From the NCBI GenBank assembly GCA_004193205.1, contig RZUM01000007.1, positions 248,001 through 312,000 on the forward strand: a stretch of 64,000 bases of DNA, written 5' to 3'. The position numbers and the translations under genes are program-made. Positions 52,696 to 61,311 of the stretch are shown here, piece by piece; position 1 is the first letter of the stretch, and each line of letters starts with the position of its first letter. Origin of the DNA: Gordonia sediminis. Its GTDB lineage: Bacteria; Actinomycetota; Actinomycetes; Mycobacteriales; Mycobacteriaceae. The notes under the pieces were generated by a model. It was not told the DNA's origin. It ran no database searches and saw only the letters and a list, made by a program, of their open reading frames with translations.

Positions 52696-54486
52696 GTGGC
52701 CAACCCGTTGCTCGCCTTCTGGCACCACCTGCTGGGCGCCGACCGGGGAGCCGGTCTTCATCCCCGGCGCGTGCCCCGGGCCTCGTCCACGCAAGCGTCC
52801 GAGACGATCTTCCTGGTGCTGCGCCGGATGCGGGCGCCGTTGATATTGCTGATCTCGATCTTCGCGATCAGCGTGCTGGGATTGACGTTGATCCCTGGTC
52901 AGGACGCCGCGGGCCGGCCGTCGCGGATGGGCTTCTTCGACGCGTTCTACTTCATGAGCTACACGGCCTCGACGATCGGATTCGGCGAGATCCCCAACTC
53001 GTTCACCTACGGACAGCGGATGTGGGTGACGATCACGATCTACCTGACGGTCATCGGCTGGGCATACGCGATCGGGTCGTTGTTCGCGATGGTGCAGGAC
53101 CGTGCCTTCCGGCAGGCGTTGGCCCTCCAGCAGTTCCGCCGCAAGGTATCGCGGCTGCAGGAACCCTTCCTGCTGATCGTGGGATATGGGCAGACCGGAG
53201 AGTTGCTCGGCCACGCGTTCGATGAGCTGGGGCGGCGTCTCGTCGTCATCGACATCTCCGGAGACCGGATCGACGATCTCCAGCTGGGCTCGTATCGAGC
53301 CGACGTGCCCGGCCTCGTCGCAGACGCTCGCGACCCGGGTCATCTCGTCATCGCGGGTCTCGGACATCCGTCCTGCGAAGCGGTCGTCGCCCTCACCGAC
53401 GACGACGAGGCGAACCTCGCGGTGACGATGACCGCGGCCCTGTTGCGCCCCGACCTGCCGACGGTGGCACGGACCAGCTCGTCGACGACGGCCCAGCGGA
53501 TGCGGGCCTTCGGGGCCCCGATGGTGGTCAATCCGTACGACGTGTTCGGTGACCACCTGCGACTCGCGTTGCGTGCGCCCTCCTCCTATCGGCTGCTGTC
53601 CTGGCTGGAGAGCGGGCCGGGGGCGGAGATACCCGAGCTCGGTCAACCGCCGGGATCGGGGACCTGGGTCGTCTGCGGTTCCGGATCGGTCGTGTCAGAG
53701 CTGACCTCGGACCTGCGGGCCGAGGGCCTCGACGTCGCGATCCTCGAGCCGGGCGCCGCCATCGGCGATGCCGCCGAACCGGCAGCGCAGGGGGAGACCG
53801 ACCTGCGGCACGCCATCGGTTTCGTCGCCGGTACGGACAACGACACGACCAACCTCTCTCTGGTGGCCGCGGCACGGCAGACGAATCCGAGTCTGTTCAT
53901 CGCTGCCCGGCAGAATCGCCCCGCCAACAACCCTCTGTTCGCCGCGATGTCGCCCGACGCACTACTCGTGCCCACCGACGTGGTGGCCCACGAGGCGTAT
54001 GCGCTGCTCAGCACCCCGTTGTTGCGACGGTTCCTGTCGGAGATGCCCGGCCGGGGCGACGAGTGGGCCGCCGACATGATCGACCGGCTGAGCACGCTGG
54101 GAGGACGACACCTGCCGATGCTGTGGAAGGTCGCGCTCACCGCGCAGGAGGCACCCGCTGTTCAGTCCTGGCTGGCATCGGGCCGGGCGCGACTCGGTGA
54201 TCTCATTCGGGAGCCCACCGAGCGGACCGAGCAGATACCCGCTGCGGTGTTGCTGGTACTGCGCGGTGACGAGTGCACTCTCGCTCCCGACGACGACTTC
54301 GTCCTTGCCGCCGACGACGAGATTCTGTTCGCGGGCCGTTCCACCGCCCACCGCGCGTTGGAGAGCACCTTGTTCTTGGATACCGTCGGGCAGTACGTGG
54401 TCTCGGGTAGGCAGGTGCCGTCGAGTTGGATATGGCGTCGGCTCGCGCGTGATTCGAGCCGACGCGACGTCAGCTTGCCGGGGTGA
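52696..54486 (+). CDS. Potassium-channel-like protein with TIGFGE filter and two RCK-like domains
   Basis: 596 residues from GTG 52696 (no good ATG in frame). Two helices (about 48-66 and 115-137) surround a pore loop FFDAFYFMSYTASTIGFGE with filter TIGFGE at 93-98 instead of TVGYGD. Behind it lie an RCK domain (LLIVGYGQTGELLGHAFDEL, about 157-290), a second NAD-binding-like domain (WVVCGSGSVVSELTSDL, about 320-430) and a TrkA-C-like end (EQIPAAVLLVLRGDECTLAP). Paired with the DUF6394-like gene. Ion selectivity is open: Phe for Tyr is tolerated in some K+ channels, but Glu for Asp at the last position is not canonical. Confidence 0.88.
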   Translation: MANPLLAFWHHLLGADRGAGLHPRRVPRASSTQASETIFLVLRRMRAPLILLISIFAISVLGLTLIPGQDAAGRPSRMGFFDAFYFMSYTASTIGFGEIPNSFTYGQRMWVTITIYLTVIGWAYAIGSLFAMVQDRAFRQALALQQFRRKVSRLQEPFLLIVGYGQTGELLGHAFDELGRRLVVIDISGDRIDDLQLGSYRADVPGLVADARDPGHLVIAGLGHPSCEAVVALTDDDEANLAVTMTAALLRPDLPTVARTSSSTTAQRMRAFGAPMVVNPYDVFGDHLRLALRAPSSYRLLSWLESGPGAEIPELGQPPGSGTWVVCGSGSVVSELTSDLRAEGLDVAILEPGAAIGDAAEPAAQGETDLRHAIGFVAGTDNDTTNLSLVAAARQTNPSLFIAARQNRPANNPLFAAMSPDALLVPTDVVAHEAYALLSTPLLRRFLSEMPGRGDEWAADMIDRLSTLGGRHLPMLWKVALTAQEAPAVQSWLASGRARLGDLIREPTERTEQIPAAVLLVLRGDECTLAPDDDFVLAADDEILFAGRSTAHRALESTLFLDTVGQYVVSGRQVPSSWIWRRLARDSSRRDVSLPG

Positions 54487-54500
54487 TCGGCCCGGCAGGA

Positions 54501-54530
54501 AGCCCCGGTCAATTCGACTTGACCGGGGCT
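54501..54530. terminator. Rho-independent-like terminator
   Basis: AGCCCCGGTCAA (54501-54512) and TTGACCGGGGCT (54519-54530), loop TTCGAC, followed by TTCCC. A perfect 12-bp stem between the channel and gntP genes, which are convergent. Confidence 0.88.
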
Positions 54531-54565
54531 TTCCCGATGTCCTCAGTGATGTGGCGTGGAGGGGG

Positions 54566-55975
54566 TCAGATGACCAGTCCCAACGCCAGCACCACGATCA
54601 GTCCGGTGACCGACAGCAGCGTCTCCATCAACGACCACGTCTTGAAGGTCTGACCGACGGTCATCCCGAAATACTCCTTCACCAGCCAGAAGCCCGCGTC
54701 GTTGACATGCGAGAAGAAGACCGAGCCCGCACCGATGGCCAGGACGACCAGCGACACCTCGCCAGAACTCAACCCGTCGACGAGACCCAGCATCAGTGAC
54801 GACGCGGTGATCGTCGCGACCGTCGCCGACCCCGTCGCCAGCCGGATGAGAACGGCGAGAACCCAGGCCAGCAGGAGGACCGAGATGTTCGCACCCTTCG
54901 CCCAGTCTGCGAGCAACGTGCCGATGCCCGTGTCGACGAGGACCTGCTTGAACCCGCCACCGGCCGCGACGATGAGCAGGATCCCGGCGATCGTGGGGAG
55001 CGCCGCGCCGGTGCATGTGGAGATCGTCTCGCGGTTCATCCCGGATCCCCGCCCGAGGGTGAACATCGCCACGACCACGGCGATCAGCAGCGCGACGACG
55101 GGGGTACCGAGAACGCCGAGCACCTGCCGCACCAGTGTGTTCTTGTCCTCGACGAAGATCTCGGCCAGCGCCTTGCCGAGCATCAGTACGACCGGAAGGA
55201 GAACGGTGAACATGGTGATCGCGAAACTGGGCCGGCGCGTCGTCGGACCGTCCTCCGGATTCGCATCGAAGGTGTGGGGAACGGCTACCGTCACCCATCG
55301 CCCGGCGAGCTTGCCGAACAGCGGTCCGGACACGACGATCGTCGGAATCGCGACGACCACGCCGAGTGCCAGGGTCGTGCCGAGATCGGCGCCCAAAGCG
55401 TCGATGGCGACGAGCGGTCCCGGGTGCGGCGGCACGAAACCGTGCATCGCGGAGAGACCGGCGAGCGCCGGGATGCCGATCGGGATGAGCCCCAACCCCG
55501 AGCGTCTGGCCACCAGGTAGATCACCGGCATCAACAGCACCAGCCCGATCTCGAAGAACATGGGCAAGCCGATGATCGCACCGACGAGCGCCATCGCCCA
55601 GGGCAGCATCCGGGGGGATGCGTGGCCGACGATGGTGTCGACGATCTCGTCCGCACCACCCGAATCGGCGAGCAACTTGGCAAACATGGCGCCGAGTGCG
55701 ATGAGGATACCGACGCCCGCAGCCGTCGCACCGAAACCGGTGGTGAACGAGTCGAGAACGGTCGGGACGGACTCACCTGCGACGATGCCGACGGTGGCCC
55801 CACCGCCGATCAGCGCCAGGAACGGATGCACCTTGGCGATCGTGATCGCCACCACGATGACGGCGATACCGGCGAGTGCGGCGAGGACCAGTTGCCAGCC
55901 CCCGGCAATGGGTTCGGGCAGATCGGTGCCGGCCGCGAGGACTGTCAGACCCGAGTTGGGCAGCGCGGTGATCAC
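54566..55975 (-). CDS. gntP: Gluconate permease, GntP family
   Basis: 469 residues with GTG start at 55975 overlapping the gluconokinase stop (GTGA). Twelve to fourteen transmembrane segments. GntP signatures: IALGAMFAKLLADSGGADEI, GLIPIGIPALAGLSAMHGF, VPPHPGPLVAIDALGADLG and the late LVVLAIGAGSVFFSHVNDAG, which contains the conserved HVND. It imports gluconate or a related sugar acid with protons. Cotranscribed with the kinase. Confidence 0.93.
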   Translation of the reverse strand: MITALPNSGLTVLAAGTDLPEPIAGGWQLVLAALAGIAVIVVAITIAKVHPFLALIGGGATVGIVAGESVPTVLDSFTTGFGATAAGVGILIALGAMFAKLLADSGGADEIVDTIVGHASPRMLPWAMALVGAIIGLPMFFEIGLVLLMPVIYLVARRSGLGLIPIGIPALAGLSAMHGFVPPHPGPLVAIDALGADLGTTLALGVVVAIPTIVVSGPLFGKLAGRWVTVAVPHTFDANPEDGPTTRRPSFAITMFTVLLPVVLMLGKALAEIFVEDKNTLVRQVLGVLGTPVVALLIAVVVAMFTLGRGSGMNRETISTCTGAALPTIAGILLIVAAGGGFKQVLVDTGIGTLLADWAKGANISVLLLAWVLAVLIRLATGSATVATITASSLMLGLVDGLSSGEVSLVVLAIGAGSVFFSHVNDAGFWLVKEYFGMTVGQTFKTWSLMETLLSVTGLIVVLALGLVI

Positions 55976-56475
55976 TTCTCGCCTCCCTTCTCGTAGGCGG
56001 CGAACGATTCCTCGACGATCGCGTCGACACTCTGGTCGACGTCCACGACCTGGCCCCGTTCATCGGAGCCGAGCGGCTCCAGGGTGTCGAACTGGGATTC
56101 GAGCAGCGTGGCGGGCATGAAATGGCCTGGCCGGGAGGCTTGGCGGTGGGCGATGACCTTGATCGGACCATCGAGGTGCACAAAGAACACGTCGGGAGCG
56201 AGAGCCCTCAGGCGATCTCGATAGGACCGCTTGAGGGCCGAACAACTCATCACCCCACCGTCGGGATGATCGGCCAGCCACTGCCCGATCGCATCCAGCC
56301 ACGGCCGGCGGTCATCGTCGTCGAGCGGATGTCCTCCCGACATCTTGGCGATGTTCGCTTCCGAGTGAAATTCGTCCGCATCCGCGAACGGGACCCGCAA
56401 ACGCTGGGCCAAGGCTGCGCCCACCGTCGACTTTCCCGATCCGGATACGCCCATCACGACCACTGGTGACCGCAT
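55972..56475 (-). CDS. gntK: Gluconokinase
   Basis: 167 residues from ATG 56475. A P-loop kinase: VVVMGVSGSGKSTVGAALAQ (Walker A), ADEFHSEANIAKMSGGHPLDDDDRRPWL as the sugar-acid site, and VMSCSALKRSYRDRLR. It converts gluconate to 6-phosphogluconate, entering the pentose phosphate pathway. First gene of the kinase-permease operon; divergent from a FadR-type regulator 124 bp away. Confidence 0.95.
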   Translation of the reverse strand: MRSPVVVMGVSGSGKSTVGAALAQRLRVPFADADEFHSEANIAKMSGGHPLDDDDRRPWLDAIGQWLADHPDGGVMSCSALKRSYRDRLRALAPDVFFVHLDGPIKVIAHRQASRPGHFMPATLLESQFDTLEPLGSDERGQVVDVDQSVDAIVEESFAAYEKGGEK

Positions 56476-56599
56476 CAGCACTCCTCTCATGTTTGTGCTT
56501 CTGGTCACAGAGCGTGCCTCAAAAGTATGACTATTGCAAGCACGAGATCTGAAACGTACGCATATTCAGCACATGGCTCGGGAATGAGAAGATGAATCC

Positions 56600-57319
56600 G
56601 TGAGTCACGACACACCAGGAGTGGGCGCGCGGCACGACGAGATCCTCACGACGATCGGAGGGCGCATCGTGTCCGGCGAGCTGCGCACCGGCGGGGTGAT
56701 CACGCTCGACGGCATCTGCGCCGAGCACGACGTCTCCCGCACGGTGGCCCGCGAGGTGATCCGCGTACTCGAGTCGATGGGTCTCGTGGCATCCCGGCGA
56801 CGAGTGGGCATCACCATCCAGCCGCGAAGCCAGTGGAGCGTGTTCGACCCGCGCTTGATCCGCTGGCGGCTCGACGGCGCCGAGCGGAACGAGTTTCTGC
56901 AGACTCTGTCCGAACTGCGACGCGGCTTTGAACCCGTGGCGGCGGCGCTCGCCGCGGAACGGGCGGACGAGCATCAGTGCCGCACGCTCGCCGCAGCTGT
57001 GTCGGACATGGCCGTCCACGGGCGCAACGGTGACCTGGAGTCATATCTGGCCGCCGACAAGGTCTTTCATCGCACCTTGCTCGAGGCGAGCGGCAACGAG
57101 ATGTTCCGTTCGCTGGCCGGCGTCGTCTACGAGGTGCTCGCCGGGCGTACCCACCACGGCATGATGCCGACGACCCCCAACCCCCAGGCCATCGCACTCC
57201 ACGACGACGTCGCGCGGGCCGTCCGGCTCGGTGATCCCGTCGCGGCGCAGGCGGCGATGGGATCGATCATCCACGAGGCGGCGGCGGCCGTCTCCGACGA
57301 CGAGGGTTCCGCGCCGTGA
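56600..57319 (+). CDS. GntR-family regulator, FadR subfamily (gluconate operon regulator)
   Basis: 239 residues with GTG start. HTH: GVITLDGICAEHDVSRTVAREV and VASRRRVGITIQPRSQW; FCD domain with LSELRRGFEPVAAALAAE, FHRTLLEASGNEMFRSL and ALHDDVARAVRLGDP. It diverges from gntK-gntP and is the probable gluconate-responsive repressor. In the gap, GTGCTT (56495-56500) and AAGCAC (56538-56543) form a loose inverted pair that might be part of an operator. Confidence 0.9.
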   Translation: MSHDTPGVGARHDEILTTIGGRIVSGELRTGGVITLDGICAEHDVSRTVAREVIRVLESMGLVASRRRVGITIQPRSQWSVFDPRLIRWRLDGAERNEFLQTLSELRRGFEPVAAALAAERADEHQCRTLAAAVSDMAVHGRNGDLESYLAADKVFHRTLLEASGNEMFRSLAGVVYEVLAGRTHHGMMPTTPNPQAIALHDDVARAVRLGDPVAAQAAMGSIIHEAAAAVSDDEGSAP

Positions 57320-57344
57320 GCGGGGGTGGCGGCAGGAAATCGCG

Positions 57345-57743
57345 TCACTGGGGGAGCGAGAACGGCTCGTAGCAGTCGTAGGTGTCGTGCGCGAGCACCA
57401 GGCCGTCGGTCACGGTGACGAAGCCGGCCATGTGGGCGACGATCTCGGTATCGCCGACCCGTCCCCGCCAGACCGAGCGCACCGCGGCGCGGTCATCGGA
57501 GACCAGTACCTCGTCGATCGCGATGCTCTGCGCTGCGAGGCGTTGTTTGCCGGCCAGGAAACCGGCGACCGTCTCCTCGAGGTTTCGGACATGGCCGCGC
57601 GGCGCGATCGGGTTCGGAAGCTCGGTGAACACGGCATCCGGGTGCAGGATGGCGCGCAGCTCATCCTCTGTCGAGGAGAGATCGCCGACGATGGCGAAGT
57701 AGCGACGGACGATTTCCTCTGTGGTGTTGGCTGATTCCGCCAT
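57345..57743 (-). CDS. Nuclear transport factor 2-like (SnoaL-type) protein
   Basis: 132 residues with the NTF2-like cone-fold pattern: NTTEEIVRRYFAIVGDL at the start, ILHPDAVFTELPNPIAPRG, VRNLEETVAGFLAGKQRL and VAHMAGFVTVTDGLVLAHDT. Members are small isomerases, dehydratases or ligand-binding proteins; the site residues are not diagnostic. Single gene between the gluconate regulator and tRNA-Lys. Confidence 0.82.
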   Translation of the reverse strand: MAESANTTEEIVRRYFAIVGDLSSTEDELRAILHPDAVFTELPNPIAPRGHVRNLEETVAGFLAGKQRLAAQSIAIDEVLVSDDRAAVRSVWRGRVGDTEIVAHMAGFVTVTDGLVLAHDTYDCYEPFSLPQ

Positions 57744-57876
57744 CGGTCCACCGTACTGACATAGGTCCGGGCTGAACGCGTGTTGTGAGTCGACGTTGTA
57801 GCGCTTGCCGCCGAGCGGATCGTTGTTCGGGGCCGGGCCACGAGAGCCGAGACCACCGTGGCCGCGCGATCTGTGG

Positions 57877-57949
57877 TGCCCCCACCAGGGCTCGAACCTG
57901 GGACCTGCGGATTAAAAGTCCGTAGCTCTACCAACTGAGCTATAGGGGC
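57877..57949 (-). tRNA. tRNA-Lys (anticodon TTT)
   Basis: 73 bp on the minus strand. Acceptor GCCCCTA with TGGGGGC and A73; D arm CTCAGTTGGTAGAG; anticodon loop CTTTTAA gives TTT; T arm CCAGGTTCGAGCCCTGG. CCA is not encoded. Confidence 0.97.
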
Positions 57950-58216
57950 CGTGCCCCGCGAAGCAGGGCGCCGACGAGTTTACAGGTCTCGTGGGCGATC
58001 GTGGGGAGGGGTCCGATGATGGCGCTGGTGTCGGCAAAATCACAGTCACTCGGCTGGGGTCGGCCGCCTGCCGCACTCGCGGGTTTTTCGGTCGACGGCC
58101 GGGTTCCTGTGCCCGGCCGTGGGCGGCAATTCATGCCCTGAAATCGGTCTTGGCCTGCTGATTTGTGAATTGTCCGGCGTGTGTCCTAAGCTGAGTCGGC
58201 TCCCAACGGAGAACCG
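57950..58216. other. Intergenic gap between tRNA-Lys and tRNA-Glu
   Basis: About 267 bp with the divergent promoters of the tRNA genes. No coding signal, repeat or further RNA was recognised. The open frames here are tRNA shadows. Confidence 0.5.
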
Positions 58217-58289
58217 GCCCCCTTCGTCTAGCGGCCTAGGACGCCGCCCTTTCAAGGCGGTAGCGCGGGTTCGAATCCCGTAGGGGGTA
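58217..58289 (+). tRNA. tRNA-Glu (anticodon TTC)
   Basis: 73 bp. GCCCCCT acceptor with AGGGGGT then A; anticodon stem/loop GCCGCCCTTTCAAGGCGG gives TTC; T arm GCGGGTTCGAATCCCGT. First of three plus-strand tRNAs in a row. Confidence 0.97.
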
Positions 58290-58336
58290 CGCTTGCCAAG
58301 CCCCTTGCGGGGTGCGGGAAGTGCACAACAGAACAT

Positions 58337-58410
58337 GGCCCTGTGGCGCAGTTGGTTAGCGCGCCGCCCTGTCACGGCGGAGGTCGCGGGTTCGAGTCCC
58401 GTCAGGGTCG
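58337..58410 (+). tRNA. tRNA-Asp (anticodon GTC)
   Basis: 74 bp. Acceptor GGCCCTG / CAGGGTC with G73; anticodon stem CCGCC, loop CTGTCAC giving GTC; T arm GCGGGTTCGAGTCCCGT. 47 bp after tRNA-Glu. Confidence 0.97.
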
Positions 58411-58447
58411 CAATTTTTGCGATTGGCATTCGGTTTGGGTGCCGTCC

Positions 58448-58521
58448 GGCCAGGTAGCTCAGTTGGTACGAGCGTCCGCCTGAAAAGCGGAAGGTCGCCG
58501 GTTCGATCCCGGCCCTGGCCA
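58448..58521 (+). tRNA. tRNA-Phe (anticodon GAA)
   Basis: 74 bp. Acceptor GGCCAGG / CCTGGCC with A73; anticodon loop CTGAAAA giving GAA; T arm CCGGTTCGATCCCGG. Last of the Glu-Asp-Phe row, followed by a terminator hairpin. Confidence 0.97.
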
Positions 58522-58522
58522 C

Positions 58523-58560
58523 AACGAGAACCAGCTGGTGACAGCTGGTTCTTCTCGTTT
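58523..58560 (+). terminator. Terminator after the tRNA row
   Basis: AACGAG-AACCAGCT (58523-58536) pairs with AGCTGGTT and, past a CTT bulge, CTCGTT (to about 58559), loop GGTGAC, then TTTCTG. Placed right after tRNA-Phe. Confidence 0.75.
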
Positions 58561-58588
58561 CTGAAGACGTTGCCGGAACAATCGGGCG

Positions 58589-59461
58589 TCAGACCGCGTC
58601 CCCGCGCTCGGCGGCCACCTCCGCACGGACCGCCGGGGCGATCTCGGCGCCGATCACGGCGGGAAACCGTGGGCTGTCCTCGCCGGAGAAGATGAACGTG
58701 GAGAAGCCGTGCTCGAGGGCGAGCTCGGTGAGCTTCTTCGCCCACTCGGCGGGCGGGAGGTCGTCGACGCCGCCCACGTTGAGCAGGCGCCGCACATCGG
58801 CAGGGGAGCGTCCGGCGGATGCGGCGGCGTCGTCGATCCGGGCGTTCGCAGACCCCAGCGCCTCGCCGCCCTGCGCCTGGATCTGTCCCAGCGAGGGTAG
58901 CCAACCGTCGGCCAACGTGCCGGTGAGGCGCAGCATCACCGGTTTGTAGGCGCCGACCCAGATACCAATGGGGTGCTTCGGGGCGGCCTGCTTGGCGCCG
59001 TGCAGGAAGTAGTACTCCCCCTCGACATGGTTGGTGCCCTGACCCCAGACCCCGCGGATCACCGCGATTCCCTCGCGGAGAGCGGCCACGGCCTGCGGGG
59101 GCGTGAGGCGTCGGCCTCCCATCGCGTCGATAGCGTCCCAGAACGCGCCCGCGCCGAGGCCGAGCTCCACGCGACCTCCGGTGAGGGCGTCGAGCGAGGC
59201 CGCGGACCGGGCGAGCACGGCGGGCGGGCGCAGCGGTAGGTTCGCCACGTTGGGGGACAGCGAGATCCGCTCGGTCCGTGCGCCCACATACGACATCATG
59301 GTCCATGTGTCGAGAAACCGCGACTGGTAGGGGTGGTCCTGGAACGTGGCGAGGTCGAGACCGTGGGTCTCCGTCGCCACCGCCAGATCCACCGTGCGCC
59401 CCGGGGCGGAGATGTCGGGCGTGATGAACGTGCCGAATGTCAGTTCATGTCCGTAATCCAT
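58589..59461 (-). CDS. Luciferase-like (LLM class) flavin/F420-dependent oxidoreductase
   Basis: 290 residues from ATG 59461. LLM-class barrel: FGTFITPDISAPGRTVDLAV, LATFQDHPYQSRFLDTWTMM, ERISLSPNVANLPLRPPAVL and GGRVELGLGAGAFWDAID. In actinobacteria these enzymes use FMNH2 or F420; nothing here decides which. It is followed (convergent) by the tRNA terminator, and upstream of it lie fragments of a MarR-like regulator that may once have controlled it. Confidence 0.9.
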   Translation of the reverse strand: MDYGHELTFGTFITPDISAPGRTVDLAVATETHGLDLATFQDHPYQSRFLDTWTMMSYVGARTERISLSPNVANLPLRPPAVLARSAASLDALTGGRVELGLGAGAFWDAIDAMGGRRLTPPQAVAALREGIAVIRGVWGQGTNHVEGEYYFLHGAKQAAPKHPIGIWVGAYKPVMLRLTGTLADGWLPSLGQIQAQGGEALGSANARIDDAAASAGRSPADVRRLLNVGGVDDLPPAEWAKKLTELALEHGFSTFIFSGEDSPRFPAVIGAEIAPAVRAEVAAERGDAV

Positions 59462-59463
59462 TG

Positions 59464-59768
59464 TCAGACCAGCCTTTCTTTGGGTGCCAGGAGCATGAGC
59501 AGCTCGACCAGCTCGTCCATCTGCCGGTCTGTGAGGCGGGCGGTGATGAGCGATTCGATGTGTGCGGTGTGGAGTTCCTTCATGGCGGCGACGGTGTCGC
59601 GGCGTGGTCGGTGTGGGAGATGTTCTTGCTGCGGGCGTCGTAGCCAGATGGCACGCGGACGATGAATGCATTCTCGAGCGCCGTGGAGAACTGGGCGGCC
59701 AGGTTGCCGTAGGCGGTCAAGAGGCCGTGCCATACGTCTCCGGGTCTCATCGTTGCCTCCCGTGGCAT
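59464..59768 (-). pseudogene. Degenerate MarR-like regulator fragments
   Basis: Two minus-strand pieces in different frames. The first (about 59768-59640) reads MRPGDVWHGLLTAYGNLAAQ and STALENAF, like the first helix of a MarR protein. The second (about 59600-59464) reads MKELHTAHIESLITARLTDR then QMDELVELLMLLAPKE, like its C-terminal dimerisation helix. The middle with the winged helix is missing, so a frameshift plus internal deletion is the simple explanation. The assignment rests on pattern only and could be wrong. Confidence 0.4.
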
Positions 59769-59837
59769 CGGGGTGCACGCCTCTCATGACACCCTTTGGA
59801 TGCGCGCGCAGTCATTTCATCTAACCCCGATGCGCAA

Positions 59838-60110
59838 TCACTGCGCCGCGACCTCGCGCGGGTGCTCGATCCGTCCGTCGCCGAACATCGCGAACCGCGG
59901 AGCGTCCAGGTCGTACACCGGCGCCTCGTCCGGCCACGGCCAGCCGCCGAACTGATCGCGGCGGTAGTCGGCGAAGGCCTGGCCGTCGCGCACCGTCGTA
60001 CCGTCGACCGAGACCGAGGCCTTCGCGTCGCCGTGTACGTACAGCAGGCGCTTCGGTGGCGTCGGAGTTCGTACTAATAGGGCCGGTTGGTTCACTTCTA
60101 TTCCGGGACG
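59838..60110 (-). pseudogene. Pirin-like C-terminal fragment
   Basis: In the minus-strand frame ending at 59838 the last 80 or so codons look protein-like (RLLYVHGDAKASVSVDGT, QAFADYRRDQFGGWPWPDEA, APRFAMFGDGRIEHP), resembling the end of actinobacterial pirin proteins. Codons upstream of about 60110 are Arg/Pro-rich shadow and have no pirin N-terminus, so the gene seems truncated. No start or ribosome site is seen. The family match is by eye and moderate. Confidence 0.4.
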
Positions 60111-60357
60111 GCGCGGCGACCCTGGCCGATGTCGAATGCGATGCCGGGGAGTGGTCGAGCGCCATGCCCCGCTGCTCCTGTGGCACGTTCGGGTGAACCT
60201 TCGCGACTTTCGCCGCAGTGCCGGAAACACCGAGCGCCCAGCAGACGGTGCGTGCTATGCATCCAATACAGATGTCACCGGTCCAGCCCGAGATCCCCAG
60301 CCAGAAGTCCGAGATCAGAGATCCGAGGACCGGGAGCCGAGGACTGGATGGAACATC

Positions 60358-61203
60358 ATGCGAATCGTCGTAGTCGCAGTCGCACTCGCGTTTCTCGGCG
60401 CGGCGTTGGGTGGGCTGCTGGTCGGCTGCTCGAGTGTGGGACCTTTTCGGACTGCCGGGCCACCCTCTACCGTCACTATCCGTCACACGGTCACCGCGGC
60501 CCCGCCGACGATCAGCAATGCGGCGCCATCGTCGGCTGCCGATGCCGATGCCCACGGCTTCTTCGTCTTTGGGAAGGGCGCCCGGTGCATCGGTGACGAC
60601 AACGCCGAGATGTACATGCGAACCGAGAAGTCGGCACTGGTTGTCTGCCGAAGCGAGACAAACGATCTGTACTACCGCGGCTACCGAATGTCCGACGGCG
60701 CCACTATCGACCTGTATGACGTCTACCGTCAGCCGGGTGGATTCGTCGCGGTCAACGCACCCGACAACGCGCGCTATGTGATCACCCCCGACGGATTCCG
60801 GCTCATCCAGAACGGCACCGTCGTCTTGAACGAATCGGCGGTCGAGGTCGGACCTGAACCGGGAGTGCAGCCGCCGGTCACGCAGGCCGCATCGGTGGTC
60901 GTGCTCGGTTCGACATCGGGGGTGGGTCCGGATGCGCGCGGTTACGGCACAGAGCAACCCGAGGTGATCTCGATGGGTGCTTGCCCCAACGCCATCTCGC
61001 ATATCGTTTGGCGGGACTGGGGCGCCTCGGTGGCGCACGGTAGCGGTCTGGGCTGCGTGCACACGGGACAGCCGCCGCGGTATGCGCTCGTCGCCTCCGA
61101 TATCGGTATGTGCCAAGGGGTTCTGGCGTACCGAGCGTTACAGATCAGTGCCAACCCGCCGCCGGCCAATACCAGCCCGCCACAGGACATCTGTCATTGG
61201 TGA
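60358..61203 (+). CDS. Hypothetical secreted lipoprotein
   Basis: 281 residues from ATG 60358. A lipoprotein signal is clear: MRIVVVAVALAFLGAALGG then LLVGCSS with the lipobox Cys. A Thr/Pro/Ala-rich linker (about 35-60) follows and then a globular domain with several cysteines (ARCIGDDN, LVVCRSE, MGACPN, GLGCVHTG, DIGMCQGV, QDICHW) that could form disulfides outside the membrane. No family recognised. Single gene between the degenerate stretch and the ArsR gene. Confidence 0.75.
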   Translation: MRIVVVAVALAFLGAALGGLLVGCSSVGPFRTAGPPSTVTIRHTVTAAPPTISNAAPSSAADADAHGFFVFGKGARCIGDDNAEMYMRTEKSALVVCRSETNDLYYRGYRMSDGATIDLYDVYRQPGGFVAVNAPDNARYVITPDGFRLIQNGTVVLNESAVEVGPEPGVQPPVTQAASVVVLGSTSGVGPDARGYGTEQPEVISMGACPNAISHIVWRDWGASVAHGSGLGCVHTGQPPRYALVASDIGMCQGVLAYRALQISANPPPANTSPPQDICHW

Positions 61204-61251
61204 CTGCGCCGTCCATTCGACGTACGGCTCCGAACGTGCTTCAATGACGAC

Positions 61252-61293
61252 TTGATAAATCTTTCAATTGATGAATCGTAAGAACGAAAGATT
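61252..61293 (+). promoter_or_regulatory. Repeat-rich control region upstream of arsR-type gene
   Basis: Direct repeat TTGATAAATC (61252-61261) and TTGATGAATC (61268-61277), an inverted pair AATCTTTC (61258-61265) and GAAAGATT (61286-61293), and the palindrome TCAATTGA (61264-61271). An AT-rich island 19 bp before the GTG start; a likely ArsR-type autoregulatory operator. Confidence 0.5.
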
Positions 61294-61311
61294 CTTCAAG
61301 GGAGGCCCGAC

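Noticed and set aside
57877-58521. tRNA genes as an attachment site for an integrated element
   Set aside because: No integrase, no repeated tRNA 3' end and no foreign-looking block were found nearby.
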